Below the pieces are notes generated by a model. It searched no databases. It was not told where the DNA came from and saw only the letters and a list, made by a program, of their open reading frames with translations. Below are positions 9,821-20,690 of a stretch of 64,000 nucleotides of DNA, piece after piece. Numbering within the stretch: the first letter of the stretch is position 1; every line of letters begins with the position of its first letter. The stretch is from Diphasiastrum complanatum (lineage: Eukaryota; Streptophyta; Lycopodiopsida; Lycopodiales; Lycopodiaceae). A program made the position numbers and the translations under genes. The stretch spans positions 1,643,730-1,707,729 of the forward strand of contig CM055112.1 in NCBI GenBank assembly GCA_029204225.1, given 5' to 3'.

Positions 9821-10838
9821 TAGACAAAGGATGGTAACCTTTCTAACCTTCTTCAACTTCTATGAAGATCACCAACTAAATTTTTTTGGGAAAGATTATA
9901 GGCTTTTCTAGATGTAGGAAGCTTGTAGTTGAAGTACCCAATGAATCTAGTTCTTTTTGGAAGAGAGTAGTGATGCTTATAAATTGTTTAGGGGCTGATT
10001 TTCGATCATGTTAGAGAAGTTTTAAAGTGGGCTTTGGGTTTTTAAAAGTTCTGAAAAAAGATTTGTGGGATAGGAAGAGGAAGTCTTCCTCTACATACAC
10101 AAACTTTTTTTGGCAAAAAGATTGATTCTAGCTATGTGTTTTGATCAAAACTAGTAAGTTTTTTTGCATAAATGAAGCGTTTGAAGTTCTGATTTTCATT
10201 TTGAAGTTCTGTTTTTCAGACCTGTAGATCTGAAAATCAGATCTGAAAAGTGAAGTTTTCATTCAAACTTCATTAGTTACACCTTTCTATCTCCTAGTTT
10301 CATAAAGATGACAATGTAGGAAGCGAATAATAGTGTAATTTTGAAATTTTGAAATTTTGTTTTTTGTCATTTTAAAGTTCTGATTTTCAGACCTGTAAAT
10401 CTGAAAATCATACCTAAAAATTGAAGTTTTCATAAAGCTTCATTAGTTATCCAATTCTAGACCCCAGTTTCTTGGTTTTGGAAATCTAGAATAGTGAGAA
10501 ATGTGAAAACTTTGGTTGCTTTTGAAATGAGAAATAGAATTGGAATGGAAACTCTATGTAAACATTAGCTTAAATTAGTTAATTGAAGTTTACATAAAGA
10601 TTTGGTTGTCATTTTTGCTTTTGATTAAGGCAAATGTAGCTTGATGTTGTTTTCTTCTTAAGCTTGGATTAAGCTTGCAAATAGTAGGCTTGGATTGAGC
10701 TTACAAACAATAAGATTGAATGAATAGAAGTAAATGCTTTTTATTTGCATTGGATGTAACAATTGAAGCATTTCTATCATTCTAATTTGAGCACTTCTTG
10801 TTATATTTGCATAATAGGAAAACACACAAGCAACCCCA
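9821..10838 (+). other. gypsy leader with 171-bp direct repeat
   Basis: About 1 kb of untranslated leader. A block with GTTCTG-TTTTTCAGACCTGTA-ATCTGAAAATC, then AAGTTTTCAT and CTTCATTAGTTA, occurs at about 10206 and again at about 10377, a period of about 171 bp. TTTTCAGA...TCTGAAAA also forms a short stem-loop in each copy. No open frame is visible. Confidence 0.55.
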
Positions 10839-11689
10839 ATGGATCAAACGAATGAAAACCCAACATTTGATCTATCAAACCCATCCAATGTGGCACAAGC
10901 TCTTGAACTTTTATACCAACAAATTCAAGCCACTAATAAGCAGCTTCTTGAAACTAATCAAATAAACCAAGACTTAGAGTCTAGGTTAGCCAATCAGAAG
11001 AAGCATGTAGTTCCACCTCCCGTAAAAGTGTTTAAGGGGGAGAAGAAGGACATGAACTTACAAGTGGTGAGTTTTTGGCTGAATCTGAGAAGTTATCCAT
11101 TGTCAACATGTTCCTTGAAGTAAGAGCCTTAGTTTGGTGGGATGACTTAGTTGCAAAGGGCAATCAACCTTGTACATGGGATGATTTTTGCAAGCTTTTT
11201 AGGGATTATTTTCTACCACTTTTAGATGACTATGAACACTTCCAAAAGTTGAGTCATCTAACCATGAATAAAGGTTTGGAACAGTTTATTCAAGATTTTC
11301 ATGAGTACCTGAATCCACTTTATAGTGATATTCCACCTAAGGTACAAATGTTAATGTTTATTGATGGGTTACCAAAAGATTATCAAGTGGATGTTCGTAG
11401 GAACCATCCAAGAACCCTAGAAGATGTTATTAGGGCTGCAAAATACTTTGATGACACACCTAAGCCACATAGGGGTCCACAACCTAATGAGCAAAAAAGA
11501 AGGTTTCAATTTAAGAGGGGAATTAGGGAAGCTATTAGTGAAACACATCCCAATTCCAACAATCTTAAGAAAATCAAGAAAAACTTTAAAAACCATCAAG
11601 GTGGCATTGATAAAGCTGAAGCTCGTAAGAAGAACTTGTGCTTCAAGTGCAATGACGAGGGTCACCTTGCACGAGATTGCGTCAAATAA
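10839..11689 (+). pseudogene. Ty3/gypsy gag
   Basis: The first part (10839 to about 11070) encodes MDQTNENPTFDLSNPSN, a coiled-coil-like QIQATNKQLLETNQINQDL segment and PPVKVFKGE. A frameshift near 11065 leads to the second part: the retrotrans_gag core (VNMFLEVRALVWWDDLV, DDFCKLFRDYFLP, YEHFQKLSHLTM, FIQDFHEYLNPL, FIDGLP), a basic linker and a CCHC zinc knuckle CFKCNDEGHLARDC. It ends in a stop at 11687. No protease or RT follows, so the element is truncated just after gag. Product and stage: particle structural protein of an LTR retrotransposon; non-functional here because of the frameshift. Confidence 0.85.
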
Positions 11690-11739
11690 CCAGCTTCTAC
11701 CTCAAGTAATCTATCTCGAAGTAATGAGATGGATGTATT

Positions 11740-11832
11740 TTGTCCTTAGTTCTTTAGTCTTTGGACCTAATGACCTGACAGGCCATAACTTCTCCACCAT
11801 AGCTCGGAACTGGGTCATGTTGGGTTTTGAAC
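11740..11832 (+). repeat. fragment of the hairpin-arm repeat
   Basis: GGCCATAACTTCTCCACCATAGCTC followed by TGGGTCATGTTGGG matches the right arm of the 36 kb hairpin (36126-36175) with few differences. It follows directly on the truncated gypsy gag. Confidence 0.5.
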
Positions 11833-11974
11833 TTGCAAACTAAGTATGGGTGGTCAGATGCGAGCGTCACGGAGTTGTTTGGATAAACTTGGGAGCCTTT
11901 TGTGTGTTATTGAAGAACTGATCTCATCTCATTTTATTTTTTCATGCATTGTGAGAAACTATGTATAACTAATT

Positions 11975-12506
11975 AGAAATACCATTCGCTTCTTAGATGC
12001 CTCTCTTTGTTGTTTAAAATGATCTGGATCTTCTCAAAACTCTTTCTTTGCAAACTTCCAATCGCCCTTGTGCACGTTGTATGGCCTAGATTTTCCAGCT
12101 CTCACCGCATCTCAGATCTTTGATTTGCGGTGGCTCATCAATCTTCCCATGCATTTTCCCATCCATATTCTGTCAAATTCCAAATCAGGGGAGGGGATTG
12201 TAAATTCTCTATACAATTGGTCAATGACATAATTCTTTTCCTCATCATTTTGTTTGCGCCAGTCCTTGAAAATGTCACTATTGAAGACCACATGCGTGAG
12301 TTGCCTCATGCGAGTGATGATGTGACCACCACGATCATCATCCAGTATGTGCTTCTCCGCATCTATGTCATAGGATGGCAAGACATCAGCTGACGGAGAG
12401 GTGACAAAGGGAGTGTTGAGAGGAGTGGGGGAGTTGACTGCAATGGGAATGATTTGGGGAGGAGTTTGATGGCGATCACGAGAAGAGTGGGGAGGGGTAT
12501 GAAGAG
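11975..12506 (-). pseudogene. Transposase_24-like fragment, apparently intron-less (R1 copy C)
   Basis: Reverse-strand frame: TPPQIIPIAVNSPTP linker, PSYDIDAEKHI, RMRQLTHVVFNSDIFKDW, YVIDQLYREFTIPSPDLEF, RIWMGKCMGRLMSHRKSKI, then across a TGA DAVRAGKSRPYNVHKGDW, KFAKKEF and, after another TGA, EDPDHFKQQREASKKRM. It keeps the Trp that is a stop in copies A and B. Where copy B has a GTAAG donor after the HR codons, this copy runs straight on into more transposase-like protein. That continuation fits the W...F..D...K...AK.NR pattern of the Transposase_24 C-terminus. I infer a spliced cDNA copy. Its 5' end joins copia RT in frame at about 12507. Confidence 0.6.
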
Positions 12507-12775
12507 CATTTACTATAAGAATAATATCATCAACATATAAAACCAAAATAATGATCTTGTCATTTTTACATTTGACATACAATGAAGGCTCATAAGAGCT
12601 TATCACAAAACCAATAGAATTGAGATAGATATGCAACCTGGAGTACCCAGCTCTAGGTGCCTGTTTGAGTCAATAAAGACTCTTCTTAAAAAGGCACACT
12701 TTGTCTTCATCTCCTTCCTTGATGAAGCCCTCGGGTTGCCACATGTAGATCTCTTCTTTAAAGAATTGAAGTGTC
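12507..12775 (-). pseudogene. copia RT fragment fused to transposase copy
   Basis: Reverse strand: EEIYMWQPEGFIKEGDEDKV, CLFKKSLYGLKQAPR, then after a frameshift near 12640 YLNSIGFVISSYEPSLYVK and the catalytic IIILVLYVDDIILI. Right after VDDIIL the frame continues through NA into the transposase linker at 12506, forming one 174-codon open frame (12112-12636). This is probably the continuation of the copia IN/RT remnant at 13995-14967, separated by about 1.2 kb of other sequence. Confidence 0.8.
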
Positions 12776-13994
12776 GTAACTTGTTTATTATGGAATTCAA
12801 TGGTTATTGCAGTATAAGAGATGTTGTTTTCCAAAGAGAGCACACTAGAGAGTAATTCTATCATTATGGTGGAAATAAGAATATAATAGTGAAGTGGAAA
12901 TGAAAATCTAGTTGTCAAAGGACATTTAGATAAGGCATCCAGTACCGCCAATGGTGGGAGTGAGTAATCAATCAGATTTAGCGTAATTGCAATGATGGTT
13001 CCAATTTATTTGTCATTCACGTATAGCCAACTATATACAATCAGTATTGCCTTGAGTCGATTCTACAATCAACTACACAAACATTCTGATCTATCATAGG
13101 TTCTCCATGTTATGAATCCTTCAGTTTTGATGCAATGCTTAAGCACTCATGCAAATGACTCCGAGAATCAGACATCTCCTCTCATCCTACCCTCGTACTA
13201 TGATAGAAATCATAATTGTACTACTATAAATCAATCAGATGTATGCTTCAACATGAATTATACTCAACAAATCTATGTACAATACCATTCATTGTAGAGC
13301 ATTGATTATTATAGAAATGTGATTCCATTCATAAGAATGCAGCAATCATTGCAAACTAGTACATTAAAATACATCCTCTTCTTTGCTAGGAAGAAAAAAG
13401 AAAGAGGTACTATTCCTACACAAGAACAGACAGAGACAGAGCTCCATTCTTTTTTTTCTACAGACAACAATATAAGGAATGGAATAGAAATGAATGAGAT
13501 GTTATGGTCCTTATAGCCAAAATGAGACTCGTAGAAGAGGCTAGAGGCTTACAGCTACTTCGGAATGGTGGCCCAATGGTTCTTTGACAGGTGGAAGTGG
13601 CTATTCCAAAGCCAATAGATAATTGCCATCTTGTAGAAGGGGTGGAATGATCCGAAAGCAAGGGATGATGCTGAGTTTGCATGGAAACTACCATGGCCTT
13701 GCCCACTGAAATGCGCTTCAAGTTGGTGAGCCAATGTCTTTTGAAAATGTACTGACTAGCTGGTCTACATAGGAAGAGACATGTGCCCTAATTGCTCACT
13801 ACGACAATGACCAGATTTGAAATCCATCCGAATTGTTCTTCGTTTGCGATTAATTTGATTTCGCTTCAGCAATGTCAATATCAGAGCTCGTTCAAGTTTC
13901 ATCTAATTTCGCTTCGTTTCTTCCAGTTTCCTTTAGTTTCATTTCATTTCATTTTAGAGTCTGTTGTAGTTCGTGTTTCACGTCGTTCTTATTT
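12776..13994. other. unassigned insertion between copia pieces
   Basis: About 1.2 kb lies between two reverse-strand pieces of copia RT that would be nearly adjacent in an intact element. It contains scattered short open frames without recognisable motifs and, at 13800-13990, a repeated TTTCATTTCATTT / AGTTTCATCTAATTTCG pattern. It may be an inserted transposon; I found no terminal repeats. Confidence 0.35.
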
Positions 13995-14967
13995 CACATT
14001 AGCAACAAGGCAAATAACCAATCTTATGGTGACAAGCTTAGCAACAGGAGCAAAAGTTTCATCATAATATATGACTTTAGTTTTCAAGAATCCTTTTTCT
14101 ACAAGTCTCTCTTTCTACTTATTAATGGATCCATCTTGATTGTACTTTAATCTAAAAACTACAGCCAACAAAGAGGGATTAAAAAGAAGTCGCATCTTTC
14201 TTCTTAATTTCTTCTAAAGGAATGTGAACATAACAAGTACATCCAAAAGCTTTCAAATCTTTTAGATTTTTCATTTTGACATACAAAGCTTCAAAGGGTG
14301 TGATTCACGTAATGGCACTATTTGGAAGCTATTACACAGAAAATTGGCACAAGTAATGGCTTCTCCCCAAAATGAAATAGGAAGAGAGGCATCGAATCTT
14401 AATGCTTTAGCACATTCACATAATGATCAAGTCTTTCTCTTGTCCACCCCATTTTCTTGGGGGGTGTAAGTACATGTGAACTCTCTCCCAATGCCATTAG
14501 CTTCACAAAGATCTCTCTTGCTATTGGAGATGTATTCTCCTCCATCATGACATCTTAACACTTTAATTCTAGCATTAAGTTGTTTTTCCACAACTTTGAG
14601 CCATAAAGGAATCATACACTCAGCTTTTCTTAGAAAAAAGATTGATCCATGTGTATCTTGAACAATCATCTATGAAGCTTACATACATAGAGTCTCCACA
14701 AGTAGATACATGTGAAAATGAGTGTACATCCGAGTGTATGAGTTCAAGATGAGAGGAAGATCTATTCATAGATCTATTCAATGATTGCTTGTGTGAAAGC
14801 TTCGCAAAGCTTGCCACACTTGGATATGGATTTGAGAAACCCGAGTGCTAGCTCCTTGGGAATAATCTACTCCATAGCTTTGTAAGGATGGTCTAACCTT
14901 TTGTGCCACAACTCCACTTGAGAAAGCTCCTCCCTTGCCATGCTCACACTTTCAATTAACAACCTCC
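13995..14967 (-). pseudogene. copia integrase and RT N-terminal fragment
   Basis: Read on the reverse strand, the order is: ELWHKRLDHP (gag-pre-integrase), then the integrase core with HSDVHSFSHVST, MYVSFIDDCSRYTW, RCHDGGEYISN (second Asp) and TPQENGVDKRK, where the catalytic Glu of ER-type motifs appears as D. Next comes FWGEAITCANFLCN, and finally RT start FRLKYNQDGSINK and YDETFAPVAKLVTIR. Several frameshifts and stops break it. It ends at about 13995, where unrelated sequence begins, and abuts the gypsy gag fragment at about 14968. Confidence 0.8.
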
Positions 14968-15203
14968 CAATCTGTATGCTCATTTTCATCTTGATTATAA
15001 TGCCAATCAAGTGTTGTGTCTGTTAAGGCCATAGGAAAAAGCTTAAGTTTATCTTGAGGAAATTTTTTGCAATAGACCACAAGATTCAGCATAGATTTGA
15101 AGAAATTTAATTGAATCTGTTAATCCATTGTATTTGAGTAGATCCAAACGGGGCTAACAATGATTGGATTGACTTCTTGAGGAGCAGCTCCAGGGGCAAC
15201 CAT
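14968..15203 (-). pseudogene. Ty3/gypsy gag N-terminal fragment
   Basis: The ATG at 15203 starts MVAPGAAPQEVNPIIV. Across two frameshifts, LLKYNGLTDSIKFLQIYAESCG and DKLKLFPMALTDTTLDWHYN, NEHTDWE follow. This is the start of a retrotrans_gag domain (F...Y...CG...D..KL..FP..L...A..W). It belongs with the leader, PBS and LTR at 15204-16935 on the same strand. The rest of gag and pol was lost at the junction with the copia fragment. Confidence 0.65.
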
Positions 15204-16414
15204 TTTCACAAATTCAAATCAAGCAGACAATGAGATTGGATATAGATTTCTCAATCAAAACTATCTCAAATCAGATCTCCTAGATCTATTCCACTTTCAA
15301 GAATCTGATTTATATATCGTGAAAAAGAATTCGAAATTCAATCAATCGATACTTCTCAAAAACAAAAAAATTTCTCAGAATTCAAATCAGAGTGTATCAG
15401 ATTTGACCCAAATTTTGACAGACTTAATCTGAAAAATCAAAACCTAAAAATAGTACTAGCGAAGATTCCCTAGGCGAAGATTGTCTTAGTGAAGGTTCAA
15501 TAGTGCTATTTTGGAAAAAAACTTTTTGATCAACTTTTATGACAATTTCTAGGAAAATAACCTTCGTCGAACTCTCAGATGCAAGATCTAATACAGATAA
15601 GACTAGGGTAAACCTGACGAAGATTTCTGATACAAGAAAATCTAGTTTTTGTAGTTTGACGAGGGTAAAAATCAAGATTTTCTATGATCTGGACAAAAGA
15701 ATCTCCGTCATACTCAGAAATATTAATTTACTATAAATAGAATATTTTGAGAACTCGACAAAGATTTGGGCGAAGGATTAAGAGTAATACTGGTATTTTT
15801 GCAAAAAAGTGACTTTTTTGACAAAAATATGGCAATATGACAACTGATCCTCTGAAAACCCTTCTATTATTGGTATTACTCTTCGTCGACTTGGCAGTAG
15901 ATAGATCTGAATCACACCTATGCAAAGTGAATCAAGTGAAGGTTTTTTTTCTGTATTTTTAGAGTTTTAGTGATTTTTCGGTGTTTTTTGATGGTTTTTC
16001 TGATGTTTCTGAAAATCTGCTAGGAATTAATCTTCGCCCTTCAAACTAAAGGTTCTGTGATCAAAATCAAAGGTGTCTGCAACATGACGAAGGTTTCTTG
16101 AAAGAGGGCAAAAAGTTATCAGCTCTAATGATGATTTTTGCCTCCTTTTGACCAAAATTTGACAGATTTGACCAATTTTTGTTGTTTTTCTTTAATATCT
16201 CAGATCCAAATGGATCTTGAGATTGGTAATCTGAATAGCTTTTCTTGTTCGTTAATCAAATTAGATTTCAAACAAGCAAATCCACTCGAATCAAGCCAAA
16301 TCACTACCAAACTAACCCTAAATGTAGATCTAACACTATTCATGCAACGACAAGATGCCTAATGCAAGCTAACCATCTAGCAAAACATGTTGCAAACTGA
16401 AAAATTGACATAGC
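15204..16414 (-). other. leader of gypsy element
   Basis: About 1.2 kb between gag start and PBS. It is rich in repeated CGAAGATT / TTCGTC / GACGAAG motifs (15465-16100), which look like a degenerate internal repeat. No protein-coding frame of note was found. Confidence 0.45.
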
Positions 16415-16935
16415 TCCCTGACAACAGTGCCAAAATTGTAGTGAGTTTCTTCCCTTGCCTAACCTCAAACCAAGATCTAGTCAATCTAGCATCAAAGAGA
16501 CGAAGTTAGTTGTCACGTGTAGATTCCTTCCCATGAGAGCGATAGTATAGTTCAGATTTCAGCATGAATGAAGATCCACATCTAACTCTAACATCCATTA
16601 ACACTAAACATTAACGATAGCTTACTCTTTCTCTCTTTCCCTTTCTCTCTCAAAAAAAGTATATTAATGTGCAATCTTAATAACAATCAAATCCAACAAT
16701 TAGCAAAATCCAAATAAAACATGAGAGATGGAGGAAAAGTGATAGAGAGCAAGGACATTCATCAATCCATTTCAGAAGTGAACCAATCTACTTTATTGAA
16801 ACAAAGAAATGGACACGTGTAGGAGCTCTAGTTGGTCCTTTTTTATATAGTAGAGAGGAGGACCTTGGGCTCTGAATCCCATTGGTCCATTTTTGCCTCC
16901 CTAATTATTCAAAATTAAAAAAGAGTGGGAACCAT
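16415..16935 (-). repeat. gypsy PBS and 5' LTR
   Basis: On the reverse strand TTTTGGCACTGTTGTCAGGGA (16415-16435) matches the Asp-type PBS usual in Tat/Athila-like gypsy elements (TTTGGCGCCGTTGCCGGGGA) with C-to-T and G-to-A changes. The + strand TGTAGTGAG at 16437 gives the LTR end. The LTR promoter is the reverse-strand CTATATAAAA at about 16845-16854. The outer LTR end is about 16934, just before the duplicated block that begins at 16938; no second LTR was found. Confidence 0.55.
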
Positions 16936-16937
16936 CC

Positions 16938-17334
16938 TGCCTCCACCATCAAATTCATGTTTTGGCTGCATGTATGTGCAAAAACAAAACTTTAAGATCG
17001 ATAAGATTTGTCCTCGCTTTCTTATTGGAACTTTGACCATGATGGAGAACCAAGACTCAAGAGAAGTGTATTGACGGGGTTTGGGTTCCCCTTCTGTATT
17101 TGTACCGAACGGTACATAAATGTTTGATTTCGTATGGACGGCTGATTATTTGATGGCAGATGGCTGGCTTTCGCTTTTCAAGCTGTAGGGTCTAGGGAAC
17201 ACAAAAACCAAATGATCTTATTTGGCTTTCAAAATAGTCATTGTGTGCTGCTCGCAGGTACAAGAGAGGCGAAGCTGTCCAGCTTCTCGGTTTCTGATTT
17301 CGGGTTGGAATTTGAGAAATAAAGAGCAGTCCTG
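16938..17334 (-). repeat. source block of the 45.5 kb duplication
   Basis: 397 bp covering the 3' flank and last 32 codons of the secreted-protein gene below. It recurs at 45534-45929 with about one single-base gap and only a few substitutions, so the duplication is recent relative to the inverted gene pair. Confidence 0.85.
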
Positions 17335-17660
17335 TGGTTCGTTGAAGGTCTTGGTGATGGAACAATATCTACATCCGAAGGTGTTTTAATGTTCGTCTGC
17401 TCTTTGGATACAGCTGATACGTAGTTTGGGCATCCATCAATACTCTTAAACGTGACTGTCTCTATGATTTCGGAATGAGCATAAATCGGAGGTGCAGGAG
17501 GGACAAATCGAAGAGATTCAAATCCATAACTGGCCTTCGATCTCCTATTAGTTGCGGGTTGTTCCTTCAAATGTCGATCATTGATAGCTAAAGAATCAAA
17601 CGAAACCACAAAGACCAATATCAAAATCCCTGACATTAGTCTCCCAATATTCAAATCCAT
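17238..17660 (-). CDS. small secreted protein, copy 1
   Basis: A 140-residue protein starts with a clear signal peptide (residues 1-25, core SGILILVFVVSFDSLA). The mature part is basic and serine-rich with a conserved ASYGFESLRFVPPAPP block (residues 43-58), one cysteine in SIDGCPNYVSAVSKEQ, and a conserved C-terminus PKSETEKLDSFASLVPASS. Copy 2 at 19517 is about three quarters identical; conservation is concentrated at the signal peptide, the YGFESLRF block and the C-terminus. It has a TATA box on the reverse strand (TATTTAAG, about 17849-17856) about 195 bp before the ATG. No family is recognised. It could be a precursor of a secreted signalling peptide, since such proteins show a signal peptide and conserved short blocks; this is inference. 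Confidence 0.7.
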   Translation of the reverse strand: MDLNIGRLMSGILILVFVVSFDSLAINDRHLKEQPATNRRSKASYGFESLRFVPPAPPIYAHSEIIETVTFKSIDGCPNYVSAVSKEQTNIKTPSDVDIVPSPRPSTNHRTALYFSNSNPKSETEKLDSFASLVPASSTQ

Positions 17661-18100
17661 CGATGCTGAAACTATGAACTATTGTAATTAGTGTAGTTAC
17701 TCAAGGCTGTGTATCAAATGCTATGCCCAAGCTTCGAAAATGAGTTGATTACGCAACTCTCTAATTTCAAATTTCGCGTGTTCCTGATAGATTGAGGAGG
17801 AAAGTTGTTGCAGTTGTTTGTTGAATACGAAGATGATAAAACGATCTCCTTAAATAGGAGACGAAGAGCAGGTTAATTCAATTTGTTTGTTGCTCTATGC
17901 TTCGGTGCAACTGCTGTGCCAGTCATATTTGACGATGCAGGTAGCTCAAGATTTGACGATAGAAATTCTGGGAGTTTTGACGTAGAAAAGTGGTATTGAG
18001 GAGAATGGGATGAAAGCAACAGCTCCCATTCGCTGCTCGTAGCGTGAGAAATAGTGTTGACGTCGCGTTATTTTGCCAACGACTTTTCTGTATCGATATA

Positions 18101-19129
18101 TATATAGAAGTCAAATCCAAATTTTAATTCTGTCAAACGTGTTTGTTATGGAGACTGTAACGCATGGCCATGTTTAGCTGTTGAAAGGAGGCGAAAGCGG
18201 CCTCCTTTGTAACACTTGCGCGTGTATAGTTTTGTTGTCTTGCACCATCCTTAGGCAACTTTAGATGCCTGAAAATTGAGGCAAATGCCACGAAAATTGT
18301 GAAGAGGGCCATGTTTTCATGAATAAAAACTATTACTTATATGGATATGAGGATGACTAGTTTGGTCCACACTGATAAGATAACAATATGCCTTATAATC
18401 AAGGACTTCTTAACCATTTGCCTGATCACTTGTTTCAAAAGAGGGCCTCTTGAACGTTCTCTCCAAGGACTTGGATGAACTCATGGTGTTAACAAAATCA
18501 ACTCTCAAATTCTAGCAACAAGACTATACACAAAAAAGTAGTGGACATCAAATGCAATTCGGAAAAGGGAATATTCCTTCTCTCTTCGGTTGATTACCAA
18601 AACATAACGAGGAAGACACAAGGAATATGCAAAGATGGTGATACTACTTCAATATCTTAAGGTAACACAAACAGGAAGTGATAGTGACAGCAAGTGTGGC
18701 ATAGTTGTTGTCTCATTAGAGAGCCTAAATTTTGATAGTATGTCTTGGGAATACGAGTCTCAAAACTCTACATGATTTTTTGTCCCATACGCCAATAGGT
18801 CCTTAGAGAGACAATCCATACATTGACCTAATACCAGAGAAGAGATATGACAATTTGTGGGGCATCTGCCTCATTCACTTGGATGATTTCATGCATCTCA
18901 AGTTGTCCAACAAACAATGGTGCAAGACACATGCGGCCGCCTTTGCCTCAAACACCTCACCGTTCACAAAATGGCCATTCGTTCCGGTCTCCAGCACAAA
19001 AGCGTTTGACCGAAAGCTCTAACTACATACAATACACACATTAAAATTTGCATATGGAAAAAGTCGTTGGCAAAACAACGCGACATCGACACCAGGTCTC
19101 GCGCTACAAGCAGCGAACAGGACCTGTTG
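18101..19129. other. spacer of the inverted duplication
   Basis: Unique sequence between the divergent promoters. Short frames such as 18847-19044 show no signal peptide or motif. It probably holds the upstream regulatory region of both genes or an insertion; nothing specific could be identified. Confidence 0.4.
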
Positions 19130-19516
19130 CGTCTAACGTCTCGGTCTGCTCTTAACTTCATCCCATTCTCTTTCTCAATATCGCTTTTCTACGTCAAAAC
19201 TCCTCCTAATATTTCTATCTTCAAATCTTGCTCTGCCTGCATCGTCAAATTTGGCTGGCGCAGCCGTTGCACCGAAACAAAGAGCAACAAATAAACCGGC
19301 TCAACCTGCTCTTCGTGTACTATCTAAGGAGATCCGTTTATCTTCGTGGTATTCAACAAATAACTGCAACTCATTTTCTCCTCCATCTATCAGGAACATG
19401 GCAGATGTCAGATTGGAGAGCTGCGTAATCAATTCAATTTCTCAAGCTTGGGCACAGCATTTGATCTAGAGCCCGAGAAACTACACTAATTGCACTAATT
19501 CATAGTTTCAGTGTCA

Positions 19517-19915
19517 ATGGATTTGAACTTTGGGAAAATAATGCCAGGGATTCTGATGTTAGTTTTTCTGATTTCGTTTGATTCTTTAGCTTCCGATGCT
19601 CGACATGTGAAGGAACAAACTGCAACTTATAAGAGATTGGAAGCCAGCTATGGATTTGAATCTCTTAGATTCATGCCTCCCGCACCCCCGACGTGTACTC
19701 AATCTGAGATCGGAGAGACCGTCACGTCTAACAGTATTAATGGATGCCCGAATTACGTTTCAGCTATATCCAAAGAGCAGATGAACATTAAAACATCACC
19801 AAGACTTTCAACGAACCACAGGACTGCTCGTTATTTCTTAAATTCCAACCCTAAATCAGAAACCGATAAGCTGGACAGCTTCGCCTCTCTTGTACCTGCG
19901 AGCAACACGCAATGA
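19517..19915 (+). CDS. small secreted protein, copy 2
   Basis: A 132-residue paralogue of copy 1 starting at the ATG that aligns with copy 1 (MDLN); the in-frame GTG two codons earlier is not a likely start. Signal peptide core PGILMLVFLISFDSLA; YGFESLRFMPPAPP block; CPNYVSAISKEQ; C-terminus PKSETDKLDSFASLVPAS. Relative to copy 1 it lacks eight residues after NIKT and gains a cysteine (PTCTQSE). The TATA box of copy 1 (TATTTAAG) is TATCTAAG here at 19321, at the same 195 bp distance, so expression may be reduced. The frame has no stop or frameshift, which suggests selection or recent duplication. Function unknown. Confidence 0.7.
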   Translation: MDLNFGKIMPGILMLVFLISFDSLASDARHVKEQTATYKRLEASYGFESLRFMPPAPPTCTQSEIGETVTSNSINGCPNYVSAISKEQMNIKTSPRLSTNHRTARYFLNSNPKSETDKLDSFASLVPASNTQ

Positions 19916-20210
19916 ATACCTTTTAAGAGAAACAAGATCATTTGAGTCTTGTGTTCCCTAAACCCTATAGCTAAAGGCTAGCCATCTGCCATCAGAAAAT
20001 CAGCCGTCGATACAAAATCATACAGTTTTGTTCATTTCAGTACAAACACAGAAGGGAACCGCGCTAACATACTTCTGTTGATTCTCTATCAAGTTCAATA
20101 TAGCAGCGCGGTTTCTCGCTCTCGCATCGTTCTCTCTGTCTCGTCAAAGTTCCAAGGAGAAAGCAATGACAAATCTTATCGATCTTGAACCTAATTGTTT
20201 TGGCAGATAA

Positions 20211-20690
20211 ATGCGCCTATACATGAGTGCAGGCACGAATCCAAATTGTGTGCTTTCTCCGATGGAGATCAATGCACGTTTCAAATTACACTTGTATGAC
20301 ATAGATAGGATGATCGATGATGCATCATTCAATTTTTACAATTGTTCTATACCCGAATTTCAAGATTATTCACATTGCACTCCTAGAGAAGACTTTATTC
20401 CTTTTGCTTTGGAAACAAATGGGTGCCTGCATAAAAAATTCGATGATTTTATATCATATGCATCTTGTGCAAGTTTTGCAGCGAAACTTCAAGGACGTGG
20501 TGCCTCACCTTTATTTATCATCACGGCTTATTATCGTCAACGAGTTTCTATGACTTTACAACTCACTCAGGCACTTGCAATACTTCGACGTGCCATAGTT
20601 GCAGGAACGGCTACTTCACAGCTTCTTGCACTACCTAAACTTCCAACTATCTTAACTAGCGACTTACACCAAGCAGTAGGCTTTATGTAG
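20211..20690 (+). pseudogene. non-LTR RT C-terminal-like ORF
   Basis: A 159-codon open frame. The middle contains EDFIPFALETNGCLHKKFDDF, ASCASFAAKLQGRG, SPLFIITAYYRQRVSMTLQL and AILRRAIVAGTA. This F-PFA-ET-G-L...F...S...R-S-L block is, from memory, the region following the reverse transcriptase in some plant and algal LINE-like elements (FVPFAVETYGAL...WFRQRVSIALQ). No RT palm motif is present upstream, so it is a 3' remnant or an exapted piece. It is followed by AATAAA-type signals (TTAATAAAAAC near 20809). It starts 295 bp after copy 2 of the secreted-protein gene. Confidence 0.5.

Larger units (their letters stand above)
17085..20070. repeat. inverted duplication with two secreted-protein genes
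   Basis: The left arm (about 17085-18100) and right arm (about 19130-20070) are reverse complements over gene, 5' flank and 3' flank, for about 1 kb each. The central spacer of about 1 kb (18100-19130) is not shared. The promoters face each other across the spacer, so the genes diverge. Similarity starts at ACGTCAAAACTCC and AGAGCAACAAA upstream and ends near GGAACC downstream. The arms look about 80 percent identical, clearly older than the 45.5 kb copy. Confidence 0.85.
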
